DNA from: Cladocopium goreaui
Taxonomy: Eukaryota > Sar > Dinophyceae > Suessiales > Symbiodiniaceae
Length of the DNA: 64,000 nt
Assembly (NCBI GenBank): GCA_947184155.2
Contig: CAMXCT020002754.1
Coordinates: 24,001-88,000 of the forward strand
Reading direction: 5' to 3'
This document shows, piece after piece, positions 55,315-64,000 of the stretch. The notes under the pieces were generated by a model. The model saw only the letters and a program-made list of their open reading frames with translations. It was not told where the DNA came from and made no database searches. Numbering within the stretch: position 1 is the stretch's first letter; every line of letters begins with the position of its first letter. The translations under genes and the position numbers were made by a program.

Positions 55315-55899
55315 GTTAACAGATTTGGCTCATTTTTAGATATTTTTAGTGTATAAGGGCTGCCGCCCCTGCCGCCGACCCCGGTAAAGAATCGGGGATT
55401 GCTGGTGTCCAAAAACGATGTGGGAAAATACGATGATCAACTCTATTTTTTTTGGACTTTGCATTGCAACTGTTCGAGAAAGTTAAACAATATCTGACAA
55501 AATATACCTGACGCAGATGACTTCTAGGCCTTGGGCAGATGCCGCAGTGTTCCAATTTCTTCAAGGGCTGGTGAAACAGGAAAGAGCCGCGAGAAAATTT
55601 GGCAAATGCATCATCACATGCAGGATCATGCACGAAGGGCTATGTCAGTAACTGGTGCAGCTTTCGGATCAATTGCAGTTAGGTGCTGGCTGCATGACGA
55701 GACAGTTGATAAGAAGCTTGCTCTGAACCCAACAACACATCTATGGTCATTTGGGCCGAGAGACATAAGACCAAATTGCCAAAAGCTATCATGACAAGAA
55801 AGCTTCAGCTTAGTTGGTGCCATAAAATAGCTACACAACTTCTTTTTTGGATTGAAGCTATTCTATAAAATGCATAGCCCTTATCATTTTTCCACCTTT
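55315..55899. other. No feature seen
   Basis: Transition between the last exon and the satellite array; nothing supported. Confidence 0.4.
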
Positions 55900-57919
55900 T
55901 TAAGAGCTGCTGGCTGCTGCTAGCTGGCTGCTAGCTGCTGCACTGCTGCCGCTGCTCTTACTGCTACTGCTGCTGCTGGACTCACTGCTGCCGCTGCTAC
56001 TGCCACAGCCGCTGCTCTGGCTGCTGCTGCAGCTCCCGGCAGCAAAACACCATGGCCCTAAAGGATGAAGCGAGTCCAAAATATACGTTTCCCGGGGCCG
56101 GGATGTCCCTTCTGAAATCCTACAAAAATAAATCATGGTTTCAAACCTTTTTTAAGAGCTGCTAGCTGCCTGTTAGCTGCTGCTGCTCTTACTGCGAGTG
56201 CTGGACTCGCTGCTGCCGCTGCTCTTGCTGCTGGTGCGGCTAAACTTGCTTTGGCGAACGCGTGCGAAACACTTCCCGGCAGCAAAATAGCATGGCCCTA
56301 AAGGACGAACCGAGTCCAAAATATACGTTTCCCGGGGCCGGAACAAAAATATAAATAAATATCTCATGGTTTCAAACCTTTTTAAGAGCTGCTAGCTGGC
56401 TGTTCGCTGCTGCTGCTCTTACTGCTAGTGCTGGACTCGCTGCTGCCACTGCTACTGCCACTGCCGCTGCTCTTGCTGCTGGTGCGGAAATATCAGTTTT
56501 TTACTTTTTTCAGAGCTGCTGGCTGCTGCTAGCTTACTGCTAGCTGCTGTACTGCTGCCGCTGCTCTTACGGCGGCTGCTGGACTCACTGCTGCCGCTGC
56601 TACTGCCGCAGCCGCTGCTCTGGCTGCTGCTGCAGCTCCCGGCAGCAAAACACCATGGCCCTAAAGGATGAACCGAGTCCAAAATATACGTTTCCCGGGG
56701 CCGGAACGTCCCTTCGGAAATCCTACAAAAAGCTTGCTGCTGGTGCGGAAATTATCAGTTTTTTAAACATTTTTTTACCTTTTTAAGAGCTTCTGGCTGC
56801 TGCTCGCTTGCTGCTAGCTTGCTGCTAGCTGCTGCAATGCTGCCGCTGCTCTTACTGCTACTGCTGCTGCTGGACTCCCTGCTGCCGCTGCTACTGCCAC
56901 GGCCGCTGCTCTGGCTGCTGCTGCAGCTCCCGGCAGCAAAAAACCATGGCCCTAAAGGACGAACCGAATCCAAAATATACGTTTCCCGGCCGGGGCCGGA
57001 ACGTCCCTTCTGAAATCCTGCAAAAAGTTTGCTGATGGTGCGGAAATTATCAGCTTTTTACATTTTTAAGAGCTAGCTGCTGCTAGCTGGCTGCTAGCTG
57101 CCACTGCCACGGCCGCTGCTCTGGCTGCTGCAGCTCCCGGCAGCAAAACACCATGGCCCTAAAGGACGAACCGAATCCAAAATATACGTTTCCCGGGGCC
57201 GGAACGTCCCTTCTGAAATCTTACAAAAAGCTTGCTGCTGGTACAGAAATAATCAATTTCTTACATTTTTCAAGGCTTCTGGCTGCTGCTAGCTAGCTGC
57301 TAGCTACTGCACTGCTGCCGCTGCTCTTACTGCTACTGCTGCTGCTGGACTCACAGCTGCCGCTGCCACTGCCACGGCCGCTGCTGCAGCTCCCGGCAGC
57401 AAAACACCATGGCCCTAAAGGACGAACCGAGTCCAAAATATACGTTTCCCGGGGCCGGAACGTCCCTTCTGAAATCCTATAAAAAGCTTGCTGCTGGTGC
57501 GGAAATATCAGTTTTTACTTTTTTAAGAGGTGCTGGCTGCTGCTAGCTGGCGGCTAGCTGCTGCACTGCTGCCGCTGCTCTTACTGCTACTGCTGCTGCT
57601 GGACTCACTGCTGCCGCTGCTACTGCCACAGCCGCTGCTCTGGCTGCTGCCGCAGCTCCCGGCAGCAAAACACAATGGCCCTAAAGGACGAACCGAATCC
57701 AAAATATGCGTTTTCCGGGGCCGGAACGTCCCTTCTGAAATCCTACAAAAAGCTTGCTGCTGGTGCGGAAATGATCAGTTTTTTAAACAATTTTTTGCCT
57801 TTTTAAGAGCTTCTGGCTGCTGCTAGCTTGCTGCTAGCTGCTGCACTGCTGCCGCTGCTCTTACTGCTACTGCTGCTGCTGGACTCACTGCTGCCGCTGC
57901 TACTGCCAAACCAGCTCCA

Positions 57920-59560
57920 AAGTGCAGCTCCCATGCCTTCAAAACAGCTCCGCAGCGAAGTTCTACGGGCGATTCCGAAACAGCAAAACACCATGGCACT
58001 GAAGGACGAGCTAGTTCCAAAACCACGCCAAAAAACTACCTAACGTGTCGTCTGAAATCCTAGAAAAACAGCATTTTTCGACAGATTCTGTTGCCTGCGG
58101 GCGATTCTGAAACAGCAAAACACCATGGCACTGAAGGACGGAAGCGGCGCCTAGCAAGCAGGCTCCACTGCCTAACGTTGCCTTCTGAACCGACAAGAAA
58201 CCAGCTCCAAACTGCAGCTCCCATGCCCTCCACAGCGAAGTTCTAGCGGGCGATTCCGAAACAGCAAAACACCATGGCACTGAAGGACGGAAGCGGCGCC
58301 TAGCAAGCAGGCTCCACTGCCTAACGTTGCCTTCTGAACCGACAAGAAACCAGCTCCAAACTGCAGCTCCCATCCCCTCAAAACAGCTCGCGATTCCGAA
58401 ACAGCAACGCATGCACCATGGCCCTGAAGGACGGAACGACCTCCAAAAACATGCTGTCCCGGGGCAAGCGAGTTTAGCTGCTGGGCCTGCTGCTGCTGCT
58501 GCTGCCGCTACCGCTGCTGCTGCTGCTGCTGCTGCAGGCTTCCACAACGTACCCCTCGCCACACCGAAACACCATGCTACTGAAGGACGGAACAACCTCC
58601 AAAAACATGCTGCCCGGAGGCTGACGTCCTTTCTGGATCCTTCTGGATTCAGCGATTGCAGCTGCTGGGCCTGCTGCTGCTGCTGCTGCTCCTGCTGCTG
58701 CTGGTGGTGCTGCTGGAGCTGGTTCTGAACAAACAAGAAACCAGCTCCAAAGTGCAGCCCCCGTCCCCTCAAAACAGCTCCACAACCAAGTCCTAGCGGG
58801 CGGTTGCGAAACAGCAAAACACAATGGCCCTGAAGGACGGAACGACCTCCAAAAACATGCTGTCCCGGGGCTTGACGTCCCTTCTGGATTCTCATAAAAA
58901 CAAAGCGAGTTTAGCTGCTGGGCCTGCTGCTGCTGCTGCTGCTGCTGCTACCGCTGCTGCTGCTGCTGCTGCAGGCTTCCACAACGTACCCCTCGCCACA
59001 CCGAAACACCATGCTACTGAAGGACGGAACAACCTCCAAAAACATGCTGCCCCGAGGCTTGACGTCCCTTCTGGATCCTTCTGGATTCAGCGATTGCAGC
59101 TGCTGGGCCTGCTGCTGCTGCTGCTGCTGCTGCTGGAGCTGGTGCTGGCCTTCAAAACACACCCTTCGCCACACCGAAACACCATGTTACTGAAGGACGG
59201 AACGACCTCCAAAAACATGCTGCGCCGAAGAACAACATTTTTGCAGCTACTGCTAATGGTGGTGGTGCAGGCGTCCGCTGCGCTGCTGTTGCAGCTATTC
59301 TTTCTGTTCCTGCTACTCTATTGCAGCTGCTGCTGCTGGTGGTGATGCTGGTGCTGGCGTCTGCTGATGCTACTGCTGCTGCTGCTGCTCCTGCTGCTGC
59401 TGCTGCTGGTGGTGATGCTGGTGCTGGCGTCTGCTGATGCTACTGCTGCTGCTGCTGCTCCTGCTGCTGGTGCGGCTAAACTTGCTTGTCTTTGCTTTAC
59501 TTCTCCTGCTGCTGCTGCTGCTGCTGTGCCTGCTGCGGTAGTAGTCCGAAACAAGAGTCA
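57920..59560. repeat. Type B block within the satellite array
   Basis: About nine B units with longer pure CTG runs and the AACATGCTG core in place of AATATACG. From 59240 to 59530 the block becomes nearly pure CTG/GTG/GAT triplets, including two 60-bp perfect copies of a CTGCTGCTGGTGGTGATGCT segment. Confidence 0.85.
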
Positions 59561-59879
59561 AAAGTATTATTCCCTGGCGCGCTCCCCCTTGCGTCTGCCG
59601 GGGTCGGCGGATAATCAGTTTTTTACCTTACTGCTACTGCGGCTGCTGGACTCACTGCTGCCGCTGCTACTGCCACCACCGCTGCTGTGGCTGCTGCTGC
59701 AGCTCCCGGCAGCAAAATCACCATGGCCCTAAAGGACGAACCAAGTCCAAAATGTACGTTTTCCGGGGCCGAAACGTCCCTTCTGAAATCCTACAAAAAG
59801 CTTGTCGCTGCTACTGCCACGGCCGCTGCCCTAACTGCTGCCGCAGCTCCCGGCAGCAAAACACGCCCTAAAGGACGGA

Positions 59880-61130
59880 CCGAGTCCAAAATGTGTATTT
59901 CTTATTGCTACTGCTGCTGTTGGAGTCACTACTGCCGCTGCTACTGCCGCGGCTGCTGCTCTGGATGCTGCTGCAGCTCCCGGCAGCAAAACACCATGGT
60001 CCTAAAGGACGAACCGCTTGCCATTCTTAGAGATTACAAGGTGGTGCCCCCCCAGTTATAGCTTGCTTTAAGAACCATAGTAACTAGATGTATCTACCAT
60101 AAACATCCATAAACACCCATAAGCTGTTGGTGCTGAAATTATCATTTTTTTCCTTTTTAAGACTGCTCTGGCTGCTGCCGCAGCTCCCGGCAGCAAAATA
60201 CAATGGCCCTAAAGGACGAACCGAGTCCAAAATGTGCGTTTCTTACTGCTACTGCTGCTCTTGGAGTCACTGCTGCCGCTGCTACTGCCTGGTCGCTGCT
60301 GCAGCTCCCGGCAGCAAAACACCATGGTCCTGCGGTCGGAACGTCCCTTCACAAAAAGCTTGCTGCTGGTGCGGAAAGTATCATTTTTTACAATTTTATT
60401 AATCAGTTTTTTACCTTACTGCTACTGCTGCTGCTGGACTCACATGCTGCCGCTGCTACTGCCACGGCTGCTGCTCTGGCTGCTGCTGCAGCTCCCGGCA
60501 GCAAAACACCATGGCCCTAAAGGACGAACCGAGTCCAAAATATACGTTTCCCGGGGCCGGAACGTCCCTTCTGAAATCCTACAAAAAGCTTGCCGCTGCT
60601 ACTGCCACGGCTGCTGCCCTAACTGCTGCCGCAGCTCCCGGCAGCAAAACACTATGGCCCTAAAGGACGAACCGAGTCCAAAATATACGTTTCCCGGGGC
60701 CGGAACGTCCCTTCTGAAATCCTACAAAAAGCTTGCCGCTGCTACTGCCACAGCCGCTGCTCTGGCTGCTGCCGCAGTGCCGCAGCTCCCGGCAGCAAAA
60801 CACCATGGCCCTAAAGGACGAACCGAGTCCAAAATATATGTTTCCCGGGGCCGGAACGTCCCTTCTGAAATCCTACAAAAAGCTTGCTGTTGGTGCGGAA
60901 ATTACTGTATCTCATTTTCCCGCTTTTTAAGAGCCGCTGCCACTGGCCACGGCCGCTGCTCTGGCTGCTGCCGCAGCTCCCGGCAGCAAAACACCACGGC
61001 TGCTGCTCTGGCTGCTGCTGCAGCTCCCGGCAGCAAAACACCATGGCCCTAAAGGACGAAGCGAGTCCAAAATATACGTCCTGCGGTCGGAACGTCCCTT
61101 CTGAAATCCTACAAAGAGCTGCTGGTGCGG
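59880..61130. repeat. Higher-order satellite repeat, copy 1
   Basis: A run of several A units with unique landmarks (GGTGGTGCCCCCCCAGTTAT near 60041) recurs about 2.18 kb downstream at 62060-63290 in the same order. Confidence 0.85.
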
Positions 61131-62059
61131 AAAGTTATTATAATCAGTTTTTTACCATACTGCTACTGCGGCTCCTAAACTCACTGCTGCCGCTGCTACT
61201 GCCACCACCGCTGCTGTGGCTGCTGCTGCAGCTCCCGGCAGCAAAACACCATGGCCCGAAAGGACGAACCAAGTCCAAAATGTACGTTTCCCGGGGCCGA
61301 AACGTCCCTTCTGAAATCCTACAAAAAGCTTGCTGTTGGTGCGGAAATTACTGTATCACATTACTGTATCACATTTCCCGCTTTTTAAGAGCCGCTGCCA
61401 CTGGCCACGGCCGCTGCTCTGGCTGCTGCCGCAGCTCCCGGCAGCAAAACACCATGGCCCTAAAGGACGAACCAAGTCCAAAATGTACGTTTCCCGGGGC
61501 CGAAACGTCCCTTGTGAAATCCTACAAAAAGCTTGCTGTTGGTGCGGAAATTACTGTATCACATTTCCCGCTTTTTAAGAGCCGCTGCCACTGGCCACGG
61601 CCGCTGCTCTGGCTGCTGCCGCAGCTCCCGGCAGCAAAACACCACGGCTGCTGCTCTGGCTGCTGCTGCAGCTCCCGGCAGCAAAACACCATGGCCCTAA
61701 AGGACGAACCGAGTCCAAAATATACGTCCTGCGGTCGGAACGTCCCTTCTGAAATCCTACAAAGAGCTGCTGGTGCGGAAAGTTATTATAATCAGTTTTT
61801 TACCTTACTGCTACTGCGGCTCCTAAACTCACTGCTGCCGCTGCTACTGCCACCACCGCTGCTGTGGCTGCTGCTGCAGCTCCCGGCAGCAAAACACCAT
61901 GGCCCTAAAGGACGAACCAAGTCCAAAATGTGCGTTTTCCGGGGCCGAAACGTCCCTTCTGAAATCCTACAGAAAGCTTGCCGCTGCTACTGCCACGGCC
62001 GCTGCCCTGGCTGCTGCCGCAGCTCCCGGCAGCAAAACACCATGGCCCCAAAGGACGGA

Positions 62060-63290
62060 CCGAGTCCAAAATGTGCGTTTCTTATTGCTACTGCTGCTGT
62101 TGGAGTCACTGCTGCCGCTGCTACTGCCACGGCTGCTGCTCTGGATGCTGCTGCAGCTCCCGGCAGCAAAACACCATGGTCCTAAAGGACGAACCGCTTG
62201 CCATTCTTAGAGATTACAAGGTGGTGCCCCCCCAGTTATAGCTTGCTTTAAGAACCATAGTAACTAGATGTATCTACCATAAACATCCATAAACACCCAT
62301 AAGCTGTTGGTGCTGAAATTATCATTTTTTCCTTTTTAAGACTGCTCTGGCTGCTGCCGCAGCTCCCGGCAGCAAAATACAATGGCCCTAAAGGACGAAC
62401 CGAGTCCAAAATGTGCGTTTCTTACTGCTACTGCTGCTCTTGGAGTCACTGCTGCCGCTGCTACTGCCTGGTCGCTGCTGCAGCTCCCGGCAGCAAAACA
62501 CCATGGTCCTGCGGTCGGAACGTCCCTTCACAAAAAGCTTGCTGCTGGTGCGGAAAGTATCATTTTTTTACAATTTTATTAATCAGTTTTTTACCTTACT
62601 GCTACTGCTGCTGCTGGACTCACATGCTGCCGCTGCTACTGCCACGGCCGCTGCTCTGGCTGCTGCTGCAGCTCCCGGCAGCAAAACACCATGGCCCTAA
62701 AGGACGAACCGAGTCCAAAATATACGTTTCCCGGGGCCGGAACGTCCCTTCTGAAATCCTACAAAAAGCTTGCCGCTGCTACTGCCACGGCCGCTGCCCT
62801 AACTGCTGCCGCAGCTCCCGGCAGCAAAACACTATGGCCCTAAAGGACGAACCGAGTCCAAAATATACGTTTCCCGGGGCCGGAACGTCCCTTCTGAAAT
62901 CCTACAAAAAGCTTGCCGCTGCTACTGCCACGGCCGCTGCTCTGGCTGCCGCAGCTCCCGGCAGCAAAACACCATGGCCCTAAAGGACAAACCGAGTCCA
63001 AAATATATGTTTCCCGGGGCCGGAACGTCCCTTCTGAAATCCTACAAAATCCTACAAAAAGCTTGCTGTTGGTGCGGAAATTATCATTTTCCCGCTTTTT
63101 AAGAGCCGCTGCTACTGCCACGGCCGCTGCTCTGGCTGCTGCCGCAGCTCCCGGCAGCAAAACACCACGGCTGCTGCTCTGGCTGCTGCTGCAGCTCCCG
63201 GCAGCAAAACACCATGGCCCTAAAGGACGAACCGAGTCCAAAATATACGTCCTGCGGTCGGAACGTCCCTTCTGAAATCCTACAAAGAGC
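62060..63290. repeat. Higher-order satellite repeat, copy 2
   Basis: Near-identical to 59880-61130, including the same non-satellite insert at 62220-62330. Unequal exchange of a multi-unit block is the simplest cause. Confidence 0.85.
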
Positions 63291-64000
63291 TGCTGGTGCG
63301 GAAAGTTATTATAATCAGTTTTTTACCTTACTGCTACTGCGGCTCCTAAACTCACTGCTGCCGCTGCTACTGCCACCACCGCTGCTGTGGCTGCTGCTGC
63401 AGCTCCCGGCAGCAAAACACCATGGCCCTAAAGGACGAACCAAGTCCAAAATGTACGTTTCCCGGGGCCGAAACGTCCCTTCTGAAATCCTACAAAAAGC
63501 TTGCTGTTGGTGCGGAAATTACTGTATCACATTTCCCGCTTTTTAAGAGCCGCTGCCACTGGCCACGGCCGCTGCTCTGGCTGCTGCCGCAGCTCCCGGC
63601 AGCAAAACAAGCTGCTTGCAGCTGCTGGGCCTGCTGCTGCTGCTGCTGGTGGTGCCTAACGGTGCCTTCTGAACCAACAAGAAACCAGCTCCAAAGTGCA
63701 GCTCCCATGCCCTCAAAGCAGCTCCACAACAAAGTCCTAGCGGGCGGTCGCGAAACAGCAAAACACCATGGCCCTGAAGGACGGAACGACCTCCAAAAAC
63801 ATGCTGCCCCGGGGCTTGACGTCCCTTCTGGATTCTGGTAAAAACAGCGATTGCAGCCCTCGCCACACCGAAACACCATGCTACTGAAGGACGGAACGGC
63901 GATTGCAGCTGCTGGGACTGCTGCTGCTGCTCCTGCTGCTGCTGCCGGTCGTGTTGCTAGAGGTGGTGCTGCAAGCCACCAAAACGCACCCTTCGCCACA

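Larger units (their letters stand above)
55900..64000. repeat. CTG-rich tandem satellite array
   Basis: At least 35 copies of a unit of roughly 130-370 bp. Core: (CTG/CCG)n, then CAGCTCCCGGCAGCAAAACA, CCATGGCCCTAAAGGACGAA, CCGAGTCCAAAATATACG, TTTCCCGGGGCCGGAACGTC, CCTTCTGAAATCCTACAAAA, and a T-rich spacer with TTTTTAAGAGC. A second type (57920-59560 and 63620-64000) has CCCTGAAGGACGGAACGACC, CTCCAAAAACATGCTG and CTTGACGTCCCTTCTGGATT. Open frames through the array are by-products of the triplet runs. It continues past the window end. Confidence 0.92.

Noticed and set aside
58011-58895. Long minus-strand open frame (294 codons) and similar plus-strand frames in 55.9-64 kb
   Set aside because: They consist of CTG/CAG triplet runs and satellite units repeated in several frames; all frames stay open for the same compositional reason.
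55900-64000. Centromere or telomere-proximal array
   Set aside because: Nothing in the sequence alone distinguishes this from any other satellite.

Overview
The window looks like nuclear DNA of a dinoflagellate, most likely Symbiodiniaceae-like. Coding sequence is in short exons whose inferred junctions follow the dinoflagellate pattern: acceptor AG|G, with donors GT, GC and GA mixed in one gene. The LTR retrotransposons are Ty1/copia types with dinoflagellate-style polyproteins, and one LTR carries the last 12 nt of the dinoflagellate spliced leader. No bacterial operon, rRNA, tRNA or CRISPR array was seen.

Layout. 1-2800: no convincing gene, some degenerate repeats. 2825-4084: 5'-truncated reverse transcriptase/RNase H fragment, followed by an 89-bp direct repeat. 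4614-about 7330: multi-exon SAM-dependent methyltransferase. 8514-33707: an AAAP-family amino-acid transporter gene in at least 13 exons. Its last two large introns hold two full-length copia elements: copia-1 (15743-24343, antisense, 413-bp LTRs with one difference) and copia-2 (25100-33285, sense, identical 117-bp LTRs, 5-bp target duplication). 33708-37750: gene-poor DNA. 37751-about 50740: a multi-exon gene for a Cys-rich, sushi-like repeat protein built from a recurring exon module, its large central intron filled by tandem repeats. 51299-51973: an unrecognised 224-aa ORF. 52300-53848: sushi-like sequence running into a GT92-like glycosyltransferase domain. 54117-55314: two further exons. 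55900-64000: a tandem CTG-rich satellite array that runs off the window.

The most striking feature is that nearly every intron holds a short palindromic (terminal-inverted-repeat) element of one of about five families. In the commonest family the inverted ends are CTGGTAA and TTACCAG, so they carry a splice donor and an acceptor on either strand. One element forms the donor of a transporter intron and another lies beside its acceptor. This is what introner-like elements would look like. Copia-2 has in turn inserted inside one of the palindromic elements.

All functional calls come from reading motifs; exon ends are inferred from phase and junction consensus and may be off by a base or so.
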